From assembly GCA_014218235.1 (NCBI GenBank), contig CM024766.1, positions 65,647,207 to 65,711,206 on the forward strand: a stretch of 64,000 nucleotides of DNA, written 5' to 3'. The notes beneath the pieces are model-generated. The model ran no database searches. It was not told where the DNA came from and saw nothing but the letters and a program-made list of their open reading frames with translations. This stretch comes from Colocasia esculenta. Its lineage: Eukaryota; Streptophyta; Magnoliopsida; Alismatales; Araceae. Made by a program: the position numbers and the translations under genes. Below are positions 49,502 to 61,125 of this stretch, in pieces (the stretch's first letter is position 1; every line of letters starts with the position of its first letter).

Positions 49502-50131
49502 AAGGTTCATATTTCCCCTGTTTGTGTTGTTGAGAAATGTTGGAGTAGATGTCAAACAGTTGCACTGGCTTCCCTAGACGTTGCACTATGGTTGTAGATC
49601 ATACTTGACGTCCAAAACTTCAACTTCAATCAGCAAACTTTGAGGAGAAACTCTGGAAGTCATTCTGGTTCCCTTGTACATCCTTTAACCTAGCCAGGTG
49701 AAGAAAACTCTTCTATAAAGATGTGTGCATTGTAGACACACAAGCTATGCCTCTCCCTTTATACCCACGACCTATGGACTTCATCTTGGTCATAGATCAG
49801 AAGACAAACTCGTGTAAATCCAAATCAGGAAAGAGTCCAATCTAGAAAAGGAAACTGGATTTCCGTAGTTGGTCGACTGACTTTACTAGGTTGGTTGTAT
49901 GATTCTTGACTTAGCTTCGACTGGCCCTTCGTTTGTTCTATGTCAGTCGATCGAAATTCTCAGGTCGGTCATCCGACTTTTTGACTATCCCAGTACAAAA
50001 TAGTACTGGGTAGGTCGGTCGACCAAAGTCCCTAAATCGGTCGTCTGACTTCTTGCTTGGCCATCAATCGATTGAACCCTGTTCGTCAATCGATTGGTCT
50101 TGGTGTTCTTCAATTGATTGGTTTTTGTTGT
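49502..50131 (-). mobile_element. Copia-like LTR remnant, right piece, with TCGATCGA-type words
   Basis: Continues 46183-46349: AAACACAAGGTTCATATTTCCCC after removal of the solo LTR. 49880-50120 contains GGTCGACTGACTT, GTCAGTCGATCGAAATTC, GTAGGTCGGTCGACCAAAG and CAATCGATTGAACC, a loose array of dyads like those in other LTRs here. CACTA-2 starts at 50132, so the remnant probably continues beyond that element, outside the window. Confidence 0.5.
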
Positions 50132-50382
50132 CACTATAAGAGACTGACATTTATCAACGACTATAAGTCCATGGTTGAAAATTCAAGAACAAAACAGATA
50201 TAAAGCAGCGGCTATAATAGACTGTTGCCATAAAAATGTTTTGTCTGCGGCTAACATAACTCGTTGACAAAAGTGTAGCATACGTCAACAGATAAAACTA
50301 AACCGTGGACAAATGTCAACTTAAGGCCTCGGCTACGTACGACCACAGACATATAGTTTTTCGAGACTATATTAGTCGCGGA

Positions 50383-52509
50383 TGTTGCCCAGCTAGCAAG
50401 CCCAGGGGGGGTGAATGGGATTCTTTAAAAATATTGAGTAACTTAAACTTGTTCACAAAAAAGTCACATAAAACACACTTCGATGGGTGTTAGAGTTAGT
50501 ACGGAAAGAAAGTAAACGCAAAGCAAGCACACAGACAACACAGGGAATTTATCCTGGTTCAGACCTCCTATCCACAGGAGTCCTACGTCCAGTCCCTGAG
50601 CAACAACTCAGGCTTTCACTACCCAAGGGTACAGTCCCCCTTATGGACCCTTACACACCCAGCCGCAACTGGTCTTCTCTTCACAACCCGAAGAGGAATT
50701 ACAACACCCTGGATACCACCAGGTCTTCCTTCTACTCGAAGGGAACAAACACTCTGGAAAGTGTTCAAGGAATGACGCCCCTAGATCAAGCTTATAGAAC
50801 AGTGCTTGATCTGAAGCTGGAACTGAGAAGAAAAGATCTACAAATGATGAACTCTTCTCAGTACACAAGGGCTCTCTCACAGATCTACACTATGTTCAGA
50901 GAGCAAGAGCAAGAACTAATGGGAATGAGGCTTGGCTCTTCAGAAAGCTCGCAGAAAGCTTGTAGTTGGTATTCTCAATCTCCAACTTTTTTTTTTCTTC
51001 TGGAGCTTCAGTCTTCTTTATATATCTTATATTTGAAATTTGAATGTTGAAGTGCCCATTGTCTCTAAGCTTTTGTTTACGTTAGACTGCATGGTCCTAT
51101 AGAGCTTCCAATTCAACGGTCTTCCTGCACGCATAGAGAGAAGATCTTCTGTAATATCCTTTGGCATCTATTTTGTCCAATGTTGTATGACGAGTGCTGT
51201 CAGAGACCTGCACGCATTACAAGCTTAAACAATGGACAGCTAAGCTGTCTCTTGTTGTCAGTCAACATTAGATTGATTTTATACACAAATAGAAGTTTCA
51301 TTCTGTTCTTCTAAAAAGATGTTTACAGAATAAGCATGAGAATAGAAGATATCGATTGCATGTACTGCAGTAATACGTTTAGTCATAATAAATGCATGGT
51401 TGTCAGAAAGATACACGTGAAGACTTTGACTTTTCAACGTATTCAAAAATTAGCTCGAAAATCAAATCATTATTTTCACATGGAATCGTTATATGCATGA
51501 CTTATGAAATCATTATGCAAATGAGTTGATATTCATGTAAATCGATGTGTACTCATAAGCAAACCGATGCATATTCAAATCGTTAAAGACAATGTGAATG
51601 AATCATTATTTGCTATATCGAATCGTTACAGCGACCAAGTCGTTATGTAACTTGATGAATCGTTACAGTAACAGAGTCGTTATGTAACTTATCAAATCGT
51701 TACAGGGATCAAATCGTTTTGAAAGTTGATGAGTCGTTGTGACACTGAAATCGTTGTTCTCACTTATCAAATCGATGTGAGAGCAAATCGTTGTTAAGAA
51801 ATCAATGTGATCACTTATCGAATCGTTATGGAAGCAAGTCGTTATGAATACTTAAAGAATCGTTATGAAAGCAAATCATTATGATCACTTAAGAAATTGT
51901 TATGAAAGCAAGTCGTTATGAATACTTAACGAATCGTTATGAAAGTAAATCGTTATGATTACTTACCGAATCGTTGTAAGGGCAAATCGTTGCAATCACT
52001 TACCGAATCGTTGTGAGGGCAAATCGTTTGTGATCACTTAACGAATCGTTGTGAGGGAAAATCGTAGCAATCACTTACTGAATCGTTGTGAGGGCAAGTC
52101 GTTTGCGATCACTTAACGAATTGTTGTGAGGGCAAATCGTTGCAATCACTTACCGAATCGTTGTGAGATAGACTGTAATAGAGTGACAATGACTTATGAA
52201 ATCGTTATAGAACCAAAATCGATGTGAATGAAGAAATCGTTATGATTATAAGGAAATCGTTATAACAACTAGAGAGTCGATGTGCACTTAGAAAATTTCA
52301 TGCTTTGAACTTACATTGCTACAGAGTAAATAATGCTTACCCATTTAGCTTGTTATTCCTTGTTTCATTTCCTATGCTCAAATCTCATAGAAAATATGTT
52401 AGATTAAACTTTATATAGTTTTGTTAATCACCAAAATAGATATGCAATTTATTTAAATTACATAGGGATAAACTGATCATCAATCTCCATGGGGATAAAC
52501 TGATCATCA
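50383..52509 (-). mobile_element. Near-solo Sirevirus LTR with a 21-bp second LTR start
   Basis: On the minus strand a full LTR (52482 to 50383) starts TGATGATCAGTTTATCCC and ends GGGCAACA. It is preceded by GGAGAT (52488-52483, the end of a polypurine tract) and by the first 21 bases of another LTR (52509-52489). The whole is flanked by GCGGA (50378-50382 and 52510-52514). It is a relative of the 16509 element: it shares the ends, the GGTGAATGG phrase and arrays of CGTTACGATTTC-like words, read here as GAATCGTTATGAAAGCAAGTC at 51490-52270. Frames such as 50487-51050 are LTR artefacts. Confidence 0.88.
51490..52270. repeat. Array of AATCGTTATGAAAGCAAGTC-type units in the LTR
   Basis: Units of about 30-40 bp with AAATCGTTATGA, AAGTCGTTATGA and CACTTACCGAATCGTTGTGAGG repeat more than 20 times. 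They are a different arrangement of the same AACGATT word that fills the 16790-17430 array. Confidence 0.85.
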
Positions 52510-52615
52510 GCGGACATATAGATGTTATATCTACGATCTTAGAAACTAATGATATACATTAATTGTCTGTGGCTAAAGAGAGCCGCTGACTGTATTAGTT
52601 AGCAGTGATCTAACC

Positions 52616-53357
52616 GGAAACAAGGCACTGACAAATAAATAAATAAAAATATTTTATTCATTTATTAAAATAAAAAACTACAAATAAGAATTATATAGAA
52701 CATATAATTTTTTTAATAATAATTTATTTTAGTTTAGTGATTGATATATATATATATATGTTTTATATTTGTAATATATATGTATATTTGTGCCAGATAT
52801 ATGTACTTGTAATCTCAAATATAAATATATATGTGTTACTAATTTATAAATATAAATATACATAAATTTATGAACATTATACATATGTGTTTATATATAT
52901 TATATGTTTCTAGATTTGTGAGTTAATTTACATAAATATTTGATTTAAAAATATATATATATAATAAATTATTCTTAGAAGTATATATTTATTAAAAAAT
53001 TTACTTATTTGTTATTGAATGATGATCAAATTGATCTTACAATATGAGTAGATATATATGGATCGCATAGGTCATAATGATTAATTCAACTGTCAATTGA
53101 TATTTATCAAACTTAAATCTAACAATTAGAATTTTAGAACATAGTAAATTTATTCCTTGAAAGAATATACCCATGAAGCAAACTAATCAATTGATCCCAC
53201 ATATATATATCTATATATGTGTGTCAGAGATCATGAAATGGTCAGATTTTAAATATGAATCAAATTCAACAGACTGATTTAAAGACGAATCAAATTCAAC
53301 AGACTAATTCTGATTTACTTATAATAATAGGGATCTGATGAGATGTAGTCTGTGATT

Positions 53358-53438
<81 letters not shown>

Positions 53439-53897
53439 CTTAAATGTAAGAGTAAATTAAGATCCAAAGATATTCTAACCTATGGTAGAAGTATTGATGA
53501 TGAAGAAGTTTAAACTAATTAAGTTTCTTCATTTATCCTTTGTTTATAGTGATCGACACACTTGACCTAGGCATTAGAAGCCAATATCAATTCTGCTCAT
53601 CAATTGAAAGTTAAGATTTTCTTATACCAGCTAACCTAAGCATTAAAAGCCAATACCATTCTTTCTCATTACGATTAAATTGATCATATTATTGTGCCTT
53701 AACTGTTCATTCCCTGAAATTCTTGTCCTTTGTTGGTGCTGACACATGTTCTTTAGGTGTCGATACACAATTACTTAGTATCATCACAAGATAGTACATT
53801 AATAGATATAGTAATATTTATAGTTATAAAAAATAAATATATTGATGCAAGTAGTAAATATATTTATTTCTTCAAAATTTATGTATTAAAATTAATA
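52616..53897. other. AT-rich body of CACTA-2 with (AT)n
   Basis: No gene. 53363-53437 is an uninterrupted AT run. Near duplicates are GAATCAAATTCAACAGACT at 53256 and 53285, and CCTAGGCATTAGAAGCCAATA at 53570 with CCTAAGCATTAAAAGCCAATA at 53635. Confidence 0.6.
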
Positions 53898-54000
53898 CAT
53901 ATGGCAGCGGCTATTATCCGCCGCCATACAATTCTATGGTAGCGGCTTCTCAAAGCCACTACGAAAGAATAATATGGCAGCGGCTTCATAGATGCTGCCA
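53898..54000. repeat. Internal GGCAGCGGC hairpins of CACTA-2
   Basis: ATATGGCAGCGGCTATTATCCGCCGCCATA and two related units match 16024-16118 of CACTA-1. After them the CT-rich 54001-54074 leads to the gypsy insertion. Confidence 0.78.
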
Positions 54001-54074
54001 TATTTCGCCCTGTCCCCCACAAAACCCCCTTCCCTGCGCTCTCTCTCTCTATCTCTCTTCCCCCTCCTCGCGCC

Positions 54075-55497
54075 TGTAGACACCCGGTTTTGACTAATGG
54101 GTTGAACCACATTTCTTGTTGTCTTAGTGGGCCCCTATATGGTCACTCACCTTGAGCCCATCATTTGCCTTGTTTTGAGCCCTTTAAGCCATTAAAATGC
54201 CTTGAAATCCCGAAATTTATCATTTGAGAGAGTCCTTGGGGCATAATAACTCTTGTCTTATCATGTAGTTGGCTGATAATTCTCAAATAATCCGGATTTA
54301 TTGTCGCGACGCCTCGTGGCGCCGCGTCTCTAGTCGTGACAGTTCGGACGATCGCGACAGCCCATGCATTATCCATGCACGTGGGCAATGCTGTTGCGTC
54401 CTCCCGTGCCGTCGCGTCTTAGTCGCGACCCTACGATACGTCGCGACAATGACCAAATCCTCTGGCCTCCATAACTTCCCCCTATTTATCCTCCTTTGAA
54501 CTCAACTTAATCCTAAGGATTATCCCTACCCCTTGGGGCGGGATCCTAGCCTTAGGGACTCTCCTAAGGATCCCTAAGGACTCTCAATCCGATTTTTATA
54601 AGGCTTTATCTCCCATTATGATTTTTAAAATCATTTTGAAGAGATAATGGGAGTAATTCTCATCCCAAGCTCTTTATAAGCAAGACCCCTCCTCAAGGAC
54701 GAGGAGAGCCTTATGACCACCCCGAAGGGCTGCCGAAATTTCCCCTCACTCGTACTTAGCACCGCAGCCACTCATTTTGGCCATTTCCCTTGACCTTCCA
54801 CTCCACAAAAGCCACTTCTTTCGCCATTAACGGAGCACGGAACGTAAAGAGGGTGATTCTGACGATCTCCTGGAGCTCTTGCATGTCTTTGGAGCTGCAC
54901 TCACGCCAAGGGGTCGCCCCAATGGGGCTCATTTTCTTCTCCCTTCTCTCCTCTTACTTCTACATGCATTTTTGTGTTATTTTTAGATAGAGCACTTTCA
55001 CTGTTTACCCACGTTTTCCCACACCCATAGGGGTTCAAAACCACCCCAGGTGCGTTCCCACCATGATCTCCCATTTCCTTCCATTTCTAGAGTAGATATT
55101 ATGCTTAACATATTCTAATAGGGTGTTTCTTTGTGATTTTCTTTGGTTGGCAGGCAAGCAGGTGGAATCTACGAGAAGCTCTGGTTCTCCGGCCGGCTGG
55201 AGGACGAGAAGAAGGTCCTTACCTTATTTCTCCCGCATTCAGAGAACGCGACAGCCGAGGGTGACGCGACCATAGATGCGTCGACGAGAGCTGACGCGAC
55301 ATCAGTCTATCGCGGCGCCCATGGCGACCGCGACACCAGGTCTGTTCCTGTTCTCTCTCCTTTTCCTAGTTTAATTCAGCCATTATCTCATTTTCATTCT
55401 TAGGCGACTTTCTAGGTGGCGATCACATCCTATTTTCCATGCTTATAGTTTTAGTATCCATGTTTGTGTCGAGGGGGGTACAATCCCTGTGATGACA
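54075..55497 (+). repeat. 5' LTR of the Tat element
   Basis: Starts TGTAGACACCCGG and is judged to end at CTGTGATGACA, just before a primer-site-like sequence. That gives about 1.42 kb. The end is inferred, because no second LTR is in the window. CpG-rich TCGCGAC words occur at 54300-54445 and again at 55310-55340. A TATA-like TTTATAAGC occurs at 54671. Confidence 0.6.
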
Positions 55498-55502
55498 CCT
55501 TT

Positions 55503-55520
55503 TGGCGATCACGGTGGGAC
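55503..55520 (+). other. Probable primer binding site
   Basis: TGGCGATCACGGTGGGAC has the form of primer sites in plant Tat/Ogre elements (TGGCGAC...TGGGGA). I cannot name the tRNA with certainty. Confidence 0.5.
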
Positions 55521-56666
55521 CTTCACTGCCACCCTCGTAGATTTTTCTTACTGTTTGCTTGCCATGCTTTCTTGTTTTTTGTCACTATAGTGCCCTGTTA
55601 GTGTTTTGATCTGTGTTTCCTACGCATTTCCCTGCTCTGTCATTGTCGCGACCGATCGCGTTGAGGCGACCTTGTCGCGACGCAACGGGGAGACGCGTTA
55701 TGAGTCAGTGTCTGTTATCCACCATGTTCTTTCTATCCAATGCCCATGAGAGCATGTATCCTTGTTATATTGCCTAGATCATGTTTGCTCGTGGCTCTGT
55801 CTGTTAGTATCCTGTCAAGGTTCGGGTTTGCCGCGACGCGAACATGTCGCGGCTTGGCCAAACATCGCATTATCATGTTTGCTTTGTATGTTACTGTTTT
55901 ATCCATGAATCGGTTTCTGTCTACTCCCTGACTCATGTTGTATCATTATAGTGTCTCTTGGTGTTTCTTAGTTTTGTAGGATAGCCTGTTTGAGTTGGGT
56001 TGGTGACTCACTGTCTTTTCAGGCCTCTGTCATTATCGCGACAGCCCGCGTTGTCGCGATAGGGTCGCGGTGTACCCGGCCGTCGCGACTCTGCCCGAGG
56101 GCTTGTTTGTCGCCCTGTGTGCTCCTTATCTTCATTCTTGCATACATTTGGGGCATTTAGTCCCTTGCATATGCTGCTCATCCCATTTGATCAGGTTCCC
56201 CCTTGGTTGAGTGAGTCCTCTCACCTACGAGCACTCGTAGGCTGACTCGGGCCCACCTTCCGAGGACCTCCGTAAGTCCCCGTGGCCGTACGCACGTTGC
56301 GGTTCGCCGGGCTGGTTGTACCAGTTGTATCCTTAGTTTGAGCCATCCTCGTGTGTGAGTGTGCACCACCCTTAGCCATACCGGAGCACTTGAGTCCATT
56401 CCTATTAGGGACCTCATGACCGAGTGACATCTCTTTAATCAATTCACTTAAAAGGTCAAGTTCAAACCTTAAGAAATTTGCGTTTTAAGCATGATAACTT
56501 GAGTGCTTTGATCCTCCTCCTCATCTTCGTCTTTCTTTTCGTGATAGAGTTTAGGTGTGTCGGTATCACCTTCCCCAAATTGGTTGGAGGGTGTATGCGT
56601 CATTGTTTAGGTAGATCGAGTCAGTCCCCTCCGATCCTTGTGCTTTATCATAATCCCCTCTTCGAC
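55521..56666 (+). other. Untranslated leader of the Tat element
   Basis: No credible frame. CpG-rich with repeated TCGCGAC/GTCGCGA dyads (near 55645, 55673, 55847, 56034, 56050, 56083). Long leaders are usual in this lineage. Confidence 0.55.
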
Positions 56667-58303
56667 ATGGACCAATTTCGGGTCCTTGCCGACGATGCCC
56701 TTCCCCTCGGTTTGCTCGAGGAGGTGGCCCAACCTTCCATGGCCACTCTCCCGGAGCATATCCAGCCTCCCTCTATCACCAGGATTCGATCACGTCCTGC
56801 TTCTCCTCCTGGGGTGATGACCCCCATTCACAATTCAGCCAACTCCTTCCTCACCTCACTCCGGACCAAGTCCGAGAGTTCATAGCTGCTGCCAAAGGGA
56901 AGCAACCTTTATCTCCCCGGGGTCAAAATTCAGCCCGACCGGCGGATTCCTCTGCCCACGTCGCTTCAGCTCCCCACCTTTCTTCGTCTGGGGCAGACCC
57001 TACACCTCTCTGTCCTCGGGCCATTCACTTTTCAGAACCGAGCTACCTTCCCCCACGAGATGTTCGGCCTCGATCCCCTCCAACCACATACTATATGGCC
57101 GAACCCGCTCTTCTTCCTCGCGAGAGGTCTCATTCCTTTGAGCGGCCACGCTCCCTTTTCTCTACGCATCAAGTCCAATCCCCCTCCGATTTCTTTGCGG
57201 AGTGGACAAGTATGAAGAAGGAGCTTCATGACCTCCGGAGACAGATTGATCCTCAGAAGGTAGCCGACATCGCCCTCCCATCCTTCCAATACCTCCGGGT
57301 GCCTCCCCAGTCCGAGCTCCCTGTATATCGTCGATACTCTGGGGTAGGGGACCCCTATGTTCATCTGAAGGATTTTGTCTATGAATCGGCACCACACAAA
57401 TATGACCGCCATCTCATGGCATACCTGTTCAGAAAATCATTAGATGGTCCAGCCTTAGAGTGGTTCTATTCATTGCCTCCCGAGGAAGCCGATGACTTCC
57501 AAATTGTCCAAGAAAGGTTTCTGCAGCAATTCCAGGATCGGGTGGGACCCGAATACTCTCTTGTGGATTTAGTAGCTGAAAAGATGAAGCCAGAAGAAGA
57601 TTTCTCCACCTATGCTGACCGGTGGCGCTCCTTGGCCGCCAAGGTCCGTTGCCCAATGCCTGAGGAGGAAACGGTAAAGCTGTTGATCTCCAACGCCACA
57701 CCCACCTACCGAGCTATTTTGGCCATGAACGACATCTCTACCATGCACCAACTATATAGTCGAGCATGTTTCATTCAAACCCAACTCAAGGACTCACCTA
57801 TACATTCCATGTTTGAGACCTCCAAGGCTCGCTATGCCAAGAAGCCGCAAGGCCCAGTCACCAAGGGGATCCAGACCAATGAACAAGTAGGTGCCGTTAG
57901 CAATCCCCATGGCCCGGTAGGTAGGTCTCCCTATACCCAGCAAACCCAACAGCCTTGGAACAACAACAACAATAGGCAGCCACCTCCCCAAGGACAAAAT
58001 CCTCCTCAAGATCAGCGCCAATACTCCCAGGTCCCTCCACCTCAAAATGGCTATGCCCCCAGGAAGCCCAATGGACCCAAGAGAGCCCAATACCCTCCAT
58101 TGCCCGAGTCTCTAGCTGATGTCTTTGCAGCCCTCATGTCACTAAATGCCCTAAGACTCCCTCTTGAGAAGGCAAATTGGAATATGGCGGCCGATCAAAC
58201 AAAGTACTGCGTCTATCATCGTCATCCGGGCCACAATGTGTCCGATTGTTTCCAATTCCGGGACATGATATATGATCTCCATGAGCAAAACCAGATTGAT
58301 TGA
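56667..58303 (+). pseudogene. Tat gag, frameshifted near its start
   Basis: Capsid/nucleocapsid protein. ATG 56667 (MDQFRVLADDALPLGLLEEV) opens a Pro/Ser-rich N-terminus. Near 56870 a frameshift is needed to join the frame QVREFIAAAKGKQPLSPRG that leads into the main part. The gag domain shows SDFFAEWTSMKKELHDLRRQ, YLFRKSLDGPALEWFYSLPP and QIVQERFLQQFQDRVGPEYS. A Gln/Pro/Asn-rich segment follows, then a zinc site CVYHRHPGHNVSDC of C-H-H-C type near 58205. The TGA at 58301-58303 is followed in the same frame by the protease-bearing ORF. Confidence 0.88.
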
Positions 58304-59971
58304 GCAGAGATGAAGAGATTGATCCAAACTTTGAGGGACCAGCAGGGCCAGAGGCAACAGCAGCAACAACAGAGGCGACAGCAGCCGCAGCAACCACAAC
58401 AACAGCAACAGCAACAACAACAGCAGTACCAACCCTTCCAGCAGCAATACCAGCAACAGCAGCAGCCGCAGCAGCCGGTAAACGGTCTAGGCATAATCTG
58501 TAATCCCATGCCGCAACATCAACCTGCTCCGAACCCTCAAACAGCTCCACCACCTCCTCCGCCTGCACATGTTAACCCCGTCATCCACCATCCACCACCA
58601 GAAGCCCAGTGGGTCTTCGATGACGACCATGAGGTAGGCCAGCTTCTGGTTATTTCCCACGTCACGCCCGCTGCTCCCGCACCAACATCCACCATGCCTG
58701 CCTCCCTCACACCCCACATTGCCACCATCACCTCACCATCCTATTCCCCTGTCATATCGCCCATCATTCCTCCACCCAACAACGTCCCTTTCTCCCCTAC
58801 ACCAGCACCATTACTAGCCAACCCTTCTATCCTTGACACCACTACCCCTCCACTACACCATAATCTTGCCCTCCGGAGCGGGCGAATGTTCCATTGGATG
58901 TACCCTAGCGCATCCGTGCCTATGCCAGGTCAGCAAACCAACAATCAGCAGCAACAAGATACAGAAGAGATTGATCCGGCACCGGGAACCCAATATGATA
59001 TCTTGAAGCACCTTGATCAGGCTCCCGCCAAGATTTCCATATTAGAACTCATTAAGAGATCACAGACTCACCAGGATGCTCTCAGGGCCTTTTTGCAAAG
59101 AGTCATGGTCAGCGAAGACATGAATTCGGACAACCTACCCTCAGTGCTCTCAATAGTGAACAGGGGACCCACCATTACCTTTTCTGACGGTGAGTTGGCT
59201 GCCCCCGAAGCCAGGAAAATGCCCTTATGTGTGACACTCACCATAAACAAAGTGGCCGTCGATGCAGCTCTAGTGGACACAGGAGCCTCCATTAATGTAT
59301 GTCCACTAAGCACTCTTAGAGCGTGCAATATATCAGAACGTCAACTGCAGCCCACACCTACCACCATCGCTGCGTATGACAGTTCGCGACGTGCCTGCCA
59401 TGGAGTCATCACTTTGCAAGCAGAATTGGGCCCTCTCATCATGTCTGTGGAATTCTATGTATTGAACATTGATCACACCTACAAAGCCATCTTAGGGCGC
59501 CCATGGATTGAGTCATTAGGGGCAGTGCCATCTACAGCACATCAGTGTCTGAAGTTCCCCTTCCAAGGGCGGATAGTCAAGGTAAAAAGTGTGACGATGA
59601 CACATACAGTGGAAGCCGTTGAGAGAGTGTTGTCGTCGGTATGGCCATCCAATAAACCCATCATCTCGGTACTTGATGTCAACTACACTTCGGCCTATAC
59701 ATTCTCTTCTAACCGCCCAATTGTGTCTCCACCTGTAGTGGCAATCAGAAAGGGCGTGAACGCAAATGCAAAAGGGTGGGATATCATGTTCAGGCTGGGT
59801 TATCAGTCGGGAAAAGGTCTGGGTGCTCATCTCCAAGGGCAAACCAAGACTGTGGCCACCGCCAAGAAATTCACAAAGCGTGGCCTTGGATATTCAGAAT
59901 GGGCCACTTTCTCATCCCTCCACAATCGGACCACAATCGGACCATGGTCCACTCACCTGGTCCTTATATGA
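58304..59971 (+). pseudogene. Tat Q-rich linker, aspartic protease and G-patch
   Basis: Same frame as gag after a single TGA. It begins with a poly-Gln stretch (58350-58480) and a Pro/Ala-rich linker. The retropepsin core reads VDAALVDTGASINVCPLSTL near 59265-59320, with YKAILGRPWIESLGAVPS near 59480. A G-patch motif, GWDIMFRLGYQSGKGLGAHL, is near 59775. G-patch domains after the protease occur in several Tat-type and related retroelements and are thought to bind RNA or stimulate the protease. The stop TGA is at 59969-59971, and the sense seems to continue in another frame (LYEHFVKGPIQPGYNTTRK). Confidence 0.88.
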
Positions 59972-60594
59972 GCACTTTGTCAAAGGGCCCATCCAGCCCG
60001 GATATAACACCACACGGAAGTACCCAGATCAGCTTATCAGGCCTTGGAAGAGCAACGACCCAACAAGAAGAAGAGAGCTGAGAAGGATACTGAGGATCTG
60101 GATCAAGATGATGTCATCTCATCAGTTAGTCTGCTGTTTGAAAAATCAGAGGCTGAGGAAGAAAGTCAGAATTAGAAGACCTTGTTTCTGCGGTCAATTG
60201 ATTGTTCAGCGAAAAAGATGTGCCGCAAGTGGCAGCGCTATCAACATCAGCAACCACCGCCAGGCGACAGTTGCCTGGATTGGTGAAGAAAATCAGTTGG
60301 ATCATTCACCCTGCTTATACAGGAGCTCTGGCCAGGGTTCTCCCAGCCTCCTACTCATCTTATTTCGTCCATACTCGATTTTAATGTTGGTTTCATTCCT
60401 TTGCCTCTCCCCTTCATTGTTCAAATCTCACCGACGCCGTTGAGGCATTCATTCGTCCTCACCCCGCTTCATCATTCTCTTAATGGTTCGGTCCTGTCTT
60501 TTTCCCGAAGCCATTTAGTCTAATGTAATTCCTTTTTATTCAAAAAAAATAAATAAAAAATAATATGGAAAATTCAAAATAAAAAAAAGTGTGT
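59972..60594 (+). other. Degraded linker between protease and the minisatellite
   Basis: Fragments in changing frames (for example LYEHFVKGPIQPG, then KKISWIIHPAYTGALARVLP). 60540-60590 is A-rich. I cannot align this part to a domain. Confidence 0.45.
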
Positions 60595-61125
60595 CTTCCT
60601 GCTTCCGACGGCGATCCCCGTCACCCCCCTCCTGCTCCTGCTTCGACGGCGATCCCCGTCACCCCCCTCCTGCTCCTGCTTCCGACGGCGATACCCGTCA
60701 CCCCTCTCTGCTCCTGCTTCCGACGGCGATCCCCGTCACCCCTCTCCTGCTCCTGCTTCCGACGGAATCCCCGTCACCCCCCTGCTCCTGCTTCCGACGG
60801 CGATCCCCGTCACCCCCTCCTGCTCCTGCTTCCGACGGCGATCCCCGTCACCTCCCTCCTGCTCCTGCTTCCGACGGCGATCCCCGTCACCCCTCTCCTG
60901 CTCCTGCTTCCGACGGCGATCCCCGTCACCCCCCTCCTGCTCCTGCTTTCGACGGCGATCCCCGTCACCCCCTCCTGCTCCTGCTTCCGACGGCGATCCC
61001 CGTCACCTCCCTCCTGCTCCCGCTCTCGACGGCGATCCCCGTCACCCCTCTCCTGCTCCCGCTCTCGACGGCGATCCCCATCACCCCTCTCCTGCTCCCG
61101 CTCTCGACGGCGATCCCCGTCACAT
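60595..61125 (+). repeat. 39-bp minisatellite inside the pol region
   Basis: About 14 copies of CTCCTGCTCCTGCTTCCGACGGCGATCCCCGTCACCCC, mostly 37-40 bp, with a GCTCTCGACGG variant in the last four. Near-39-bp period lets long frames run through, but several 1-2 bp indels shift them. Codes for APASDGDPRHPP or LLLLPTAIPVTP depending on frame. Confidence 0.92.

Larger units (their letters stand above)
50132..54074 (+). mobile_element. Left part of a CACTA element (CACTA-2), sister of CACTA-1
   Basis: The terminus CACTATAAGAGACTGACATTTATCAACG aligns with the inward-read right end of CACTA-1 (CACTACAGGAGAACCAACATTTAGCAACG). Subterminal words GCAGCGGCTATAATAG, TGTCTGCGGCTAAC and GAGCCGCTGAC follow at 50208-50382 and 52510-52615. 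Next is GACAAATAAATAAATAAAAATATTTTATTC, which matches the reverse complement of 31985-32040. A further hairpin cluster is at 53898-54000. The element is interrupted by 50383-52509 and by the gypsy element from 54075. Transposase genes and the other end would lie beyond the window. Confidence 0.75.

Noticed and set aside
50487..51050. 187-aa frame in the reversed LTR
   Set aside because: Lies within an LTR antisense to its transcript and matches no protein; the start of the window LTR arrays gives similar frames.
58134..58568. Minus-strand hydrophobic and Cys-rich frames opposite the Gln-rich linker
   Set aside because: CAG-type repeats give stop-poor antisense frames; gag and protease on the plus strand explain the region.
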